Origin: Desulfobacteraceae bacterium
Lineage (GTDB): Bacteria; Desulfobacterota; DSM-4660; Desulfatiglandales; Desulfatiglandaceae
Direction: 5' to 3'
Assembly: GCA_030611815.1 (NCBI GenBank)
Contig: JAUWPC010000029.1
Coordinates: 1-17,540 of the forward strand
DNA length: 17,540 bases
In this document: one piece after another, positions 7,506-13,750 of the stretch
How positions within the stretch are numbered: the first letter of the stretch is position 1
Layout: every line of letters starts with the position of its first letter
Position numbers and translations under genes: made by a program
The notes under the pieces: generated by a model
What the model was told of the DNA's origin: nothing
Databases searched by the model: none
The model's input: only the letters and a program-made list of their open reading frames with translations

Positions 7506-7619
7506 AGTGACCCCAATCGGCCGGCAAGACCTAATTTTTATGGGTAGCCGCCGGATAGCGTCAGCAACCTTTCAGTGATAACAATAAGATAGACCACGTA
7601 TACACAGGTATGTATCTGA

Positions 7620-7635
7620 CGGCACGCATCTTGCC
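7620..7635 (+). promoter_or_regulatory. Sigma-54 (-24/-12) promoter before the STAS gene
   Basis: CGGCACGCATCTTGCC at 7620-7635 has GG (7621-7622) and GC (7633-7634) separated by ten bases, with GGCACG and TTGC matching the -24/-12 consensus. Only the T of TGGCAC is changed. The divergent gene encodes a sigma-54 activator, which strengthens the call. The predicted start near 7646 leaves only about four bases before the STAS ATG at 7650. Confidence 0.75.
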
Positions 7636-7649
7636 ATACTTATTGTACC

Positions 7650-7904
7650 ATGGAAATCCGCATCGACATCACAGCCGAAGGGACCGAGACCGTTGTCCAT
7701 GTCGCCGGCCGTCTCTCCGGGCGCGCGGTCGCCCAGTTCAGGCAAGCGTGTGACCCGATCAAAGGAGCCTTTGTCCTGGACCTATCCGACCTTCTGTTCG
7801 CCGATGCCACGGGACTGGAGGTCATTCGGATGACAGTTGAGAAGGGAGTAGAGGTTCGAGGGGCTTCACCATTTGTTCGGCTACTCCTCGAAGATGCTCC
7901 CTGA
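7650..7904 (+). CDS. STAS-domain (anti-sigma-antagonist-like) protein
   Basis: This 84-residue protein consists of one STAS domain. It has the first strand MEIRIDITAEGTETVVHVAG, RLSGRAVAQF (21-30) and the core FVLDLSDLLFADATGLEVIR (41-60). In phosphorylatable antagonists such as SpoIIAA the loop reads DSSG. Here it is D52-A53-T54-G55, so the usual phosphoserine position is Ala. The domain may act as a constitutive binding module, or Thr54 may replace the site. No Shine-Dalgarno sequence precedes the ATG, and the sigma-54-type promoter ends only 15 bases upstream, so the mRNA would be nearly leaderless. The gene is GC-rich like the regulator and unlike the next gene, 112 bp downstream. It is the first gene of the arylsulfatase cluster. 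Confidence 0.8.
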   Translation: MEIRIDITAEGTETVVHVAGRLSGRAVAQFRQACDPIKGAFVLDLSDLLFADATGLEVIRMTVEKGVEVRGASPFVRLLLEDAP

Positions 7905-8016
7905 GAAAGGACGGGTGATGGCACCATATTTCTTAGCCGCTGTTTTTTGACCGTGGATTTTGGCTGATCATATCACAATTGCGTCATTATTAACGCTATT
8001 TTGAGGAGGAACTATT

Positions 8017-8772
8017 ATGCAAAAAATTAAAACGTGGTTCTTTTATGGCTCTTGTCTATTGCTACTGAGTTTCCCGGCTCTGAGTGAGGGCCAAGAAAAA
8101 CAACAAACAATTGACCCAAAGGCCGATACCATACTTCGGCAAATGAGCGAACACCTGAATACCCTTCTGCAATTCTCCGTCCACGTCGAAAACAGTCTCG
8201 ACATTTTGCTTTCGTCCGGTCAGAAGTTGCAGATGGGGCGTTCCGGCAACATATTCGTAAAACGTCCCGACAGGCTCCGCGCGAACATGAGGGGGGATCG
8301 ATTTAATCAGGAATTCTTTTATGATGGTAAGTCCATTACGCTTTTAACCAAAAATCTAAACTACTATGCCACTATCAAAGCCCCCTCAAATATTGAGGCA
8401 GCCGTTGATCTTGCGGAAGAATCCGTAGGGCTGGTGGCCCCCATAGCTGATCTGATTTATCGAAACTCTTATGACATCCTGATCCAAGACGTGCAGTCTG
8501 GCTTTTACGTGGGTTTGAGTACCGTCCTCGGAGTTGAATGTCATCATCTCGCCTTTCGAGGGGAGGAGACCGACTGGCAGATCTGGATCGAAAACAACGC
8601 CAAACCCCTTCCCCGAAAATTTATTATTACCAGCAAGTGGTTAGCGGGCGCCCCCCAATTCACTGCTTTTGTGACCAACTGGAACGTATCTCCTCAATTC
8701 AAAGATAGCCTGTTCACCTTTGTAACACCAGAAGGCGCTCAAAAGATCGAGTTTCTTTCTGCTGAAAACTGA
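8017..8772 (+). CDS. DUF2092 family periplasmic protein
   Basis: This 251-residue exported protein has a signal peptide at 1-25 (positive start, then GSCLLLLSFPALSEG). The mature part reads DPKADTILRQMSEHLNTL (33-50), SGQKLQMGRSGNIFVKRPDRLRA with a later FYDGK, and further on CHHLAFRGEETDWQIWIE, LPRKFIITSK and TPEGAQKI. This is the full pattern of DUF2092 proteins. The beta-rich layout resembles LolA/LppX-like lipid carriers, but function is unknown and that similarity is inference. A strong GAGGAGGA site precedes the ATG. It is the second gene of the sigma-54-linked cluster and is followed 24 bp later by the next gene. Similar proteins often neighbour arylsulfatases, as recalled and not checked. 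Confidence 0.85.
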   Translation: MQKIKTWFFYGSCLLLLSFPALSEGQEKQQTIDPKADTILRQMSEHLNTLLQFSVHVENSLDILLSSGQKLQMGRSGNIFVKRPDRLRANMRGDRFNQEFFYDGKSITLLTKNLNYYATIKAPSNIEAAVDLAEESVGLVAPIADLIYRNSYDILIQDVQSGFYVGLSTVLGVECHHLAFRGEETDWQIWIENNAKPLPRKFIITSKWLAGAPQFTAFVTNWNVSPQFKDSLFTFVTPEGAQKIEFLSAEN

Positions 8773-8796
8773 TACCCAAAAGAAGGGAGTATGATT

Positions 8797-9168
8797 ATGG
8801 ACGTCTACACAGAAAAAAAGCTTTCGAGGGCGTGGCCAAGACCAACCTTACTGTTCCTGTTAGCCCTTATGTTTGTCATTGATTTTCCCGTGGTCGATAT
8901 CTCCACCAATTTCTTAGTCAAAGACGCAGAAGCCGTGATAGGACGGCCTGCCACCCCGGGAAGCGTTGGAGGTGTTCGTCGTCGCACGAGACGAAGAGTT
9001 CTCCGACGGACTGCCGTAGTTACATATGGCACCCTAGTGAACGCCTTACCGGCGGGGTGTTCCAAAATGGTAGTAGGCGGTGTGGAATACCATAATTGCA
9101 ACAGAGCTTATTATCGCCCCTATTACCAGGGAAACCAAGTGGTTTATGAGCTGGTCGAGAAGCCTTAA
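8797..9168 (+). CDS. Small secreted or membrane-anchored protein with Tyr-rich tail, unknown function
   Basis: This 123-residue protein has a hydrophobic segment at 17-35 (TLLFLLALMFVIDFPVV), likely an export signal or anchor. An arginine-rich stretch follows at 61-71 (RRRTRRRVLRR). The C-terminal module AGCSKMVVGGVEYHNCNRAY then YRPYYQGNQVVYELVE has two cysteines (C88, C101) that could form a disulfide. The VEYHNCNRAYYRPYYQGN pattern recalls small periplasmic proteins with YYxPYYxG repeats, found beside DUF2092 genes. Two ATGs are close together; the second (8797) has GGGAG at the proper seven-base spacing, while the first (8791) is only one base away. Function is not known. Confidence 0.7.
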   Translation: MDVYTEKKLSRAWPRPTLLFLLALMFVIDFPVVDISTNFLVKDAEAVIGRPATPGSVGGVRRRTRRRVLRRTAVVTYGTLVNALPAGCSKMVVGGVEYHNCNRAYYRPYYQGNQVVYELVEKP

Positions 9169-9323
9169 CCGCATTTGAAATGTCATTGGTCAAGATTAAT
9201 CGAATATTACTCTAAGCAACCAATTTTTATGTTAAAATTTCACTTCTCCGGTGGTTCTTCTGATGGGGCTGCAGGAGAAACGCGTTTTTCCGGTAGATCA
9301 AATGAGAAATAGGAGGAACAGAC

Positions 9324-11177
9324 ATGCAACAACAAAATCAGGACAACCGCCCCATTATAGCTCGACGCACTTTCTTAAAAAGTGCGAGCATAATTGCCTT
9401 GTTGCTATGTCTTAGCATCACTTCAACCCTTTCAGGCCTTTTTACGAGAGCCGCTGAGGCCGCTAAGAAAAATAAACGCCCCAACTTTCTGTTGATCGTA
9501 GCCGATGACCTGGGTTACTCGGACCTGGGGAGTTACGGGGGCGAGATCAACACACCGGTTTTGGATAATCTCGCTCAGAAGGGTGTGCGGTACACCAATT
9601 TCTACGTGTCTCCGACCTGTTCGCCCACCCGCTCCATGCTCCTTACGGGAACGGACAACCATGTAGCCGGCTTGGGTAACATGGGCGAGTTCACCAATCC
9701 CAACCAGATGGGAAAACCCGGTTACGAGGGCGTACTCAACAAGCGTGTGGTGACGGTTGCCTCACTCCTGCGTGACTGCGGGTATCACACCTACATGACC
9801 GGGAAATGGCATCTTGGTTATAAGCCGGACGAAATTCCGCACGCTCGCGGTTTCGAGCGTGATTTTTCGTTACTTTCGGGCGGGGGGAGCCACTTCGACG
9901 ACCAGTGGAACGTTGAATGGCAGAGACCCAAGGCACCGTACACAGAAGACGGGCGCCCTCTTGAAAAACTGCCAAAAGGTTTCTACTCCACGAAGAACTA
10001 CACCGACAAGATGATCCAGTTTATCGATGAGAGCCGCAAAGATGGCAAGCCTTTCTTTGCCTACATGGCATTTACAGCCCCCCATGGTCCGCTGCATGTG
10101 CCGGATGACTGGTTGCGCCGCTATAAGAACCGCTATGATGAAGGCTGGGACGGGATCCGCAAGAAGCGCCTCGCGCGCATGCAGGAACTGGGCATCGTAG
10201 ATAAAGGCGTCAATACTGCTGACCGCCTGTGGTTTGTGCCGAGGTCCACGGCACTTACGCCTGCGTTGCGCGTGATGCTGGGGCGGAAAATGGAGCTTTA
10301 CGCCGCGATGGTTGAATATATGGACGAGCAGATCGGGAGGGTATTCGAGTATCTGAAAGAGATCGGCGAATACGACAACACTGTCGTTATTTTCTTCTCA
10401 GATAACGGGGCTGAAGGAAACGACTTAAGAGCAATGCTGGCAGGGCGAGTGGGCTCCTTGGGGTTTCTCCATGCCATGAATAATTTTGCGGAAAACGGGC
10501 ACAATTACATTGGCCGCAAGGGTACGTACGCCGAGGCTGGGCCGGGATGGGCGCAAGTGTCTTCGGTGCCTTTCCGGCTTTACAAAGGATTTCTCACAGA
10601 AGGTGGAATACGCTCCCCGCTCATCGTCAGCGGTCCCGGCGTGCAGGGCGCTGGTGAACTAAATAAAGAGGCCATTCTCCATGTCATGGACATTACTCCG
10701 ACGCTGCTTGAGCTGGCCGGCTGTCAACATCCTGCTACATATAAGGGGCACAAAGTGGCTCCCATGCAGGGCAAGTCTTGGGTCACAATGATCGAGGGCA
10801 AGATACAATCACCCCGTACCTCATATGACTGGCTGGGCTGGGAGGTGTTCGGTAACCGGGCGATTCGTCAGGGAGACTGGAAGATAAGCTGGCACTATCG
10901 ACCTTTCGGTACTTGGGACTGGCAGCTATTCAACATTGCCGAGGACCCTGGTGAGCAGTACGACCTGTCCGACAAGTTCCCTGAGAAAAGGAAGGTGCTT
11001 ATCGCCCTGTGGGATGAGTATGTGAAGATGAACGGGGTGGTCCTTGGAGAGAGATCCCCTTTTGAAGCAAGTAGAAAAGCGCTCCCCGATCCGGTGCCTG
11101 AGTTTGATAACTACCCGCCTGTCCGTGGTGTGGAAGCGATTCCCTATGAAAAACTCAAGGAACTTCTAGGTAAATAA
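9324..11177 (+). CDS. Tat-exported arylsulfatase
   Basis: This 617-residue type I sulfatase hydrolyses sulfate esters in the periplasm. All expected active-site residues are visible: Asp61-Asp62 (metal), the CSPTR signature with Cys99 and Arg103 (Cys is converted to formylglycine), Lys161 and His163 in GKWHLGY, His254 in TAPHGP, Asp360-Asn361 in FFSDNGAEG, and Lys421 in YKGFLTEGGIRSP. The N-terminus ARRTFLKS followed by a hydrophobic segment (22-40) is a twin-arginine signal, so the enzyme folds before export. The Cys-type site needs a formylglycine-generating enzyme, which is not in the window. AGGAGGA (9311-9317) precedes the ATG. The next gene's ribosome site overlaps its stop codon, so the two are co-translated. 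The substrate is unknown. Confidence 0.95.
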   Translation: MQQQNQDNRPIIARRTFLKSASIIALLLCLSITSTLSGLFTRAAEAAKKNKRPNFLLIVADDLGYSDLGSYGGEINTPVLDNLAQKGVRYTNFYVSPTCSPTRSMLLTGTDNHVAGLGNMGEFTNPNQMGKPGYEGVLNKRVVTVASLLRDCGYHTYMTGKWHLGYKPDEIPHARGFERDFSLLSGGGSHFDDQWNVEWQRPKAPYTEDGRPLEKLPKGFYSTKNYTDKMIQFIDESRKDGKPFFAYMAFTAPHGPLHVPDDWLRRYKNRYDEGWDGIRKKRLARMQELGIVDKGVNTADRLWFVPRSTALTPALRVMLGRKMELYAAMVEYMDEQIGRVFEYLKEIGEYDNTVVIFFSDNGAEGNDLRAMLAGRVGSLGFLHAMNNFAENGHNYIGRKGTYAEAGPGWAQVSSVPFRLYKGFLTEGGIRSPLIVSGPGVQGAGELNKEAILHVMDITPTLLELAGCQHPATYKGHKVAPMQGKSWVTMIEGKIQSPRTSYDWLGWEVFGNRAIRQGDWKISWHYRPFGTWDWQLFNIAEDPGEQYDLSDKFPEKRKVLIALWDEYVKMNGVVLGERSPFEASRKALPDPVPEFDNYPPVRGVEAIPYEKLKELLGK

Positions 11178-11190
11178 GGAGGAAACAGTT

Positions 11191-12225
11191 ATGAAAACAG
11201 GAAACAGACAAGCCCGGTTGTGGGCCTTTCTTCTAGCCCTGGCTATCATTTTGTCGTTCAGCGGGCCGACCCTTGCCGTTGACGATGGTGCCCGTGCTTA
11301 CTGGAAGGGGAGAAGTGGTACACAGGGGGTCTCCTTCCAGTACCTGCACTTTAATGTCAACGCCTCCGACAGCCAACAATTCGACCCGGGCGCATACATC
11401 TATCCGAACTCGGACGCCGATGCCAATATCTTTATCGCTACTTGGGCCCCCCACTTCACACTATTCAATCGGCCGTCGTTCCTTGCCGTTAACATCGCTG
11501 GGGGCAGTGTCGATGCGGATGTCAACACCAATCTTATACCACCTCAGTATTTGCCCCCGGGAGTCTCACCAGGCAGTTCGTTCAGCCAGTCCGCCTCCGG
11601 ATTCGCTGACCCCAACGCGCAACTTGTGGTTAATCTCTTTGGCACCCCGCCCCTTAGGAGTGGCGTCGATCTGTTGAACTACGAACCGACCTGGACCCTC
11701 GATGCTGCAGGGTTGTTGGCGTTTCCAATCGGCCAGTACAACAGCGACAAACTGGTGAATATGGGTCAGAACCGCTGGTATGGCCGTATCGCCCTTCCCT
11801 TCAAATACCATTTTGGTGTGTTTGACCCCGGCCACATGACAAGCCTTGAAGTGACCCCCTCTGTCTGGCTTTTCGCTGACAATGGCAACTTTTTGGGGGA
11901 GAAATTGAAAAATGATCCCATGTGGCAACTCGAAGCACATCTGACCCATGACTTTACCAGCAGTTTTTTTGGTTCCCTGGATCTGCTTTACCGCAGAGGT
12001 TTCCAGTCCGAAATCAATGGCACTGACGTGGGGGAGGGTCTCAACATCGGTAATCTTGGCTTTACCCTGAATTATCAAGCGGTAGACAACCTTGCCATAC
12101 GTGCTGGGTTCAGCTCCAATGTGTTTGGCGATAGCGATCTAGATAACAGTATTATTCGGATTCAGTTTGTCTACGCATGGCACCCGAGTACGGAAAATAT
12201 GAAAAAGCTAAAGAGTGGGCATTAA
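11191..12225 (+). CDS. Outer-membrane channel, Phenol_MetA_deg (SphA-like) family
   Basis: This 344-residue exported protein has a signal peptide at 1-29 (ALAIILSFSGPTLA). The mature start GARAYWKGRSGTQGVSFQYLHFN is followed by alternating hydrophobic strands: LNYEPTWTLDAAGLLAFPIG, WQLEAHLTHDFTSSFFGSLD and FTLNYQAVDNLAIRAGFSSN, ending IIRIQFVYAWHP. This is the pattern of a small beta-barrel of the MetA-pathway phenol degradation family, thought to admit aromatic compounds. Ending in ...LKSGH and not an aromatic residue is slightly unusual. It starts 13 bp after the arylsulfatase stop with AAGGAGGA overlapping that stop. It is the last gene of the cluster and probably lets the sulfated substrate enter or the product leave. 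Confidence 0.8.
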   Translation: MKTGNRQARLWAFLLALAIILSFSGPTLAVDDGARAYWKGRSGTQGVSFQYLHFNVNASDSQQFDPGAYIYPNSDADANIFIATWAPHFTLFNRPSFLAVNIAGGSVDADVNTNLIPPQYLPPGVSPGSSFSQSASGFADPNAQLVVNLFGTPPLRSGVDLLNYEPTWTLDAAGLLAFPIGQYNSDKLVNMGQNRWYGRIALPFKYHFGVFDPGHMTSLEVTPSVWLFADNGNFLGEKLKNDPMWQLEAHLTHDFTSSFFGSLDLLYRRGFQSEINGTDVGEGLNIGNLGFTLNYQAVDNLAIRAGFSSNVFGDSDLDNSIIRIQFVYAWHPSTENMKKLKSGH

Positions 12226-12627
12226 GGTAGAGGCATAATTAAAATAGAAGAATATGCTTATCCCTTTGGCACAGGGTGATTGTTCTGACAAGCTGATTTT
12301 ATGCCACGACCTATGAACCCAAAATCATTACCAGAATGTCGATTTAATCGCCGTAAAACGCCTATGGCTGCCTTTCAAACTCTACTCAGCATCGCCACGC
12401 AAAAATCTCATGTAATCGAGCAGAGTTTGTCCAACCTGTGTCAAAGGGATAAGCATATAGAAGAAAATGCCAAAAAGAGCGCTAAAAGCTATCCAAAATA
12501 ATATAGAAAGCAGCAAAGATTTAGCATTTATTGTGCAATATTTTGCCTAAAAAGAATTGTTCTATGATCGTTCTTCAGTGTAATAATACTAAGAACCACA
12601 CTAATTCTAGCACGGGAGGGAGTCGTC
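12226..12627. other. Gap after the arylsulfatase cluster
   Basis: No well-supported gene or strong terminator was seen for the preceding cluster. A 66-codon frame at 12301-12501 lacks a ribosome site and family features. Upstream of the following small ORF, TTGTTC and TAATAA with an 18-bp gap (about 12557-12586) could be a weak promoter. Confidence 0.4.
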
Positions 12628-12765
12628 ATGGCCAGATGGAAAGAACCACTGAAGATAGAAGTGAACGAAGTAAGTCCCATGCCCCCTGAAAAGCTGAAAG
12701 GACTCAAACAACTCATCAAAAAAATTGCCATGCGAAAGCTGAAAGAAATGGAAGAAACAGCTTGA
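12628..12765 (+). CDS. Small protein of 45 residues, unknown
   Basis: The frame encodes MARWKEPLKIEVNEVSPMPP then EKLKGLKQLIKKIAMRKLKEMEETA. The second half (about 19-45) is a strongly charged amphipathic helix. GGGAGGG at 12614-12620 lies seven bases before the ATG, and a clean intrinsic terminator follows 29 bases after the stop. Ribosome site, codon pattern and own terminator argue for a real small gene. I do not recognise the family. The high charge and helix would suit a nucleic-acid- or protein-binding peptide, which is speculative. Confidence 0.6.
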   Translation: MARWKEPLKIEVNEVSPMPPEKLKGLKQLIKKIAMRKLKEMEETA

Positions 12766-12793
12766 CGCAACGTAACAGACTGTAATAACAAAG

Positions 12794-12822
12794 AAAAGGC
12801 GGGAAAATAAACCCGCCTTTTT
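12794..12822 (+). terminator. Intrinsic terminator of the small gene
   Basis: GGCGGG (12798-12803) pairs with CCCGCC (12812-12817) across an eight-base A-rich loop. AAAA before the stem extends the pairing and TTTTT follows (12818-12822). This is a textbook rho-independent terminator and would also work on the opposite strand because of the A-run. Confidence 0.85.
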
Positions 12823-12880
12823 CAATGGTAAAATATACCTAAAATTGGTGGAAACAGTTGCAATTGTTCGATAAATTCGT

Positions 12881-12993
12881 TGGCTCCCCAGGACGGACTC
12901 GAATCACGCCTTCAGCGTGATTTTGCAAAAGCTCAACCGGATTCCGACTAAGAGGCTAATCCCGCTACAGCGGGGCTCTACCTATTGAGTGTC
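12881..12993 (-). pseudogene. Degenerate tRNA-like sequence carrying two palindromes
   Basis: On the minus strand this ends ATTCGAGTCCGTC CTGGGGA GCCA, matching the T loop, T-stem 3' strand, acceptor and CCA of the tRNA-Asn with one change. A D-arm-like AATAGGTAGAG lies at the other end (about 12977-12988). The 5' T strand is replaced by the hairpin AATCACGC-CTTCA-GCGTGATT (12902-12922). The anticodon-arm position holds TCCCGCTACAGCGGGG (12960-12975). No normal cloverleaf can form, so this is not a working tRNA. The D-arm end overlaps the last codons and stop of the GIY-YIG gene. Confidence 0.7.
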
Positions 12994-13245
12994 TTTCAGA
13001 AATCTACTAATGCCTCTTTTCTTGATTTTCTTCTCCAGTTTCATAGCCTTACCCCGGTCAGGATGTTCCCCTGTCCAAACAACCTCCCAGGGTCCTTGAA
13101 GGATTTTGGTGGTTCTGGATAAACGATAATCTGGATCGTTGTGTTGGGCTAAGCGACGATCCAAATCACTCGTATGACCGCAGTAGAACCGATCAGTACT
13201 TCGGCTTTGGAGTATATAAACCCAGAAAGGCAAGATCCATTCCAT
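12982..13245 (-). CDS. GIY-YIG family endonuclease-like protein
   Basis: This 87-residue single-domain protein has the family fold. PFWVYILQSRSTDRFYCGHT (6-25) holds the VYI and YCG equivalents of GIY and YIG. DLDRRLAQHN (27-36) carries the conserved Arg, and KAMKLEKKIKKRG (66-78) carries the conserved Glu of the metal site. This is the standalone UPF0213/YhbQ-like group, whose cellular role is unsettled; related enzymes cut DNA. The gene begins 42 bp after the CCA end of tRNA-Asn, with the hairpin in between and no separate promoter. It is therefore probably transcribed with the tRNA. It ends inside a pseudo-tRNA. A truncated copy of its first 14 codons with the same tRNA end occurs at 5591-5702. 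Confidence 0.88.
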   Translation of the reverse strand: MEWILPFWVYILQSRSTDRFYCGHTSDLDRRLAQHNDPDYRLSRTTKILQGPWEVVWTGEHPDRGKAMKLEKKIKKRGISRFLKDTQ

Positions 13246-13251
13246 ACTAAT

Positions 13252-13279
13252 AAGGCCCAGCCTGAGAAGGCTGAGCCTT
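13252..13279 (-). terminator. Hairpin between tRNA-Asn and the GIY-YIG gene
   Basis: On the minus strand AAGGCTCAGCC, loop TTCTCA and GGCTGGGCCTT form an 11-bp stem with one G-U pair. It begins nine bases past the tRNA CCA end. It is followed by ATTAGTATGG and not a U-run, and the nuclease ATG lies seven bases beyond the stem. It may act as a leaky terminator, a processing site or a translation-limiting structure. Confidence 0.55.
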
Positions 13280-13287
13280 GATTCTTA

Positions 13288-13363
13288 TGGCTCCCCGGGA
13301 CGGACTCGAACCGCCGACAAGGTGGTTAACAGCCACCCGCTCTACCAACTGAGCTACCGAGGA
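13288..13363 (-). tRNA. tRNA-Asn (anticodon GUU)
   Basis: The minus strand from 13363 gives a 76-base cloverleaf with encoded CCA. The acceptor is TCCTCGG with CCGGGGA, the D arm GCTC-AGTTGGTA-GAGC, the anticodon stem GGTGG/CCACC with loop CTGTTAA (anticodon GTT), and the T arm GGCGG-TTCGAGT-CCGTC. All stems pair, with single G-U pairs in the acceptor and T stems. The gene is complete and looks functional. It is bracketed by a broken tandem copy of itself 81 bp upstream and by a hairpin and nuclease gene downstream. Confidence 0.95.
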
Positions 13364-13378
13364 ACAATTTTTATTTCA

Positions 13379-13444
13379 ACAAGGTGGTTAATCCCGCTAC
13401 AGCGGGACTCTACCAATCCCGCCACATGGCGGGACTACCGAGGA
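13379..13444 (-). pseudogene. 5' part of a tRNA-Asn copy with two loops replaced by palindromes
   Basis: This is an 81-bp-offset tandem copy of the 5' part of tRNA-Asn, including the shared flank AAAAATTG. On the minus strand it reads TCCTCGGTAG, then a palindrome (13434-13417, seven base pairs), TTGGTAGAG, a second palindrome (13407-13392), then TTAACCACCTTG. Compared with the intact gene, CTCAG of the D arm and CGGGTGGCTG of the anticodon arm have been exchanged for the palindromes TCCCGCCATGTGGCGGGA and TCCCGCTGTAGCGGGA. The T arm and 3' acceptor are absent, so this cannot function as a tRNA. Confidence 0.75.
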
Positions 13445-13458
13445 ACAATTTTTACGAT

Positions 13459-13496
13459 TAGGAGGTTAATCCCGCTGTCAGCGGGAGGCCACCTGT
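13459..13496 (-). repeat. Third palindrome in an anticodon-arm remnant
   Basis: TCCCGCTGTCAGCGGGA at 13470-13486 is a seven-base-pair palindrome with a one-base centre. It is flanked on the plus strand by AGGAGGTTAA and GGCCACCTG, which resemble GGTGGTTAA and GCCACC of the intact tRNA-Asn anticodon arm. It thus sits at the equivalent position as in the neighbouring pseudo-tRNA. Confidence 0.65.
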
Positions 13497-13530
13497 CCCA
13501 TTCGAGATAGGACCACTGATAAAGATAGGA

Positions 13531-13559
13531 ATTTTATCAAAATTGTGTTTTTCAGTCAA
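13531..13559 (-). promoter_or_regulatory. Sigma-70 promoter of the tRNA-Asn locus
   Basis: On the minus strand TTGACT (13559-13554) and TAAAAT (13536-13531) are 17 bp apart, each one mismatch from consensus. The start near 13524 would place the palindromic remnants, the pseudo-tRNA, tRNA-Asn and possibly the GIY-YIG gene on one transcript. No other promoter is apparent between here and the tRNA. Confidence 0.75.
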
Positions 13560-13674
13560 CAAAATTTTTCGACCCGGGTCCTTGCAAAAACAAAGGTGCT
13601 TTATGTGGACTTTCGATTTTATATCCTCACCGGCCCTTTCCATCACCGGAAAAACAGAACCCTTCGGTATTTCA

Positions 13675-13703
13675 TTGGCTAAATAGGCCAAATCTGATAT
13701 GAT
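13675..13703 (+). promoter_or_regulatory. Candidate sigma-70 promoter of the YdcF-like gene
   Basis: TTGGCT (13675-13680) and TATGAT (13698-13703) are 17 bp apart. The -10 has one mismatch and the -35 has two. The start near 13711 gives a 40-base leader with AGAGGTG before the ATG at 13751. Confidence 0.5.
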
Positions 13704-13750
13704 TTGATAAAGGCATTGCAGATATTAACTCAAACTTTCAGAGGTGCAAA

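Noticed and set aside
12301..12501. 66-codon plus-strand frame after the channel gene
   Set aside because: No ribosome site and no recognisable motif; residue mix looks random.
12881..13496. CRISPR array, suggested by repeated hairpins
   Set aside because: Repeat spacing is irregular, the palindromes differ, and the intervening sequence is recognisable tRNA and a nuclease gene.
13458..13691. 77-codon minus-strand frame over the tRNA promoter and a palindrome
   Set aside because: It overlaps the promoter and tRNA remnants, and no ribosome site or family pattern is visible.
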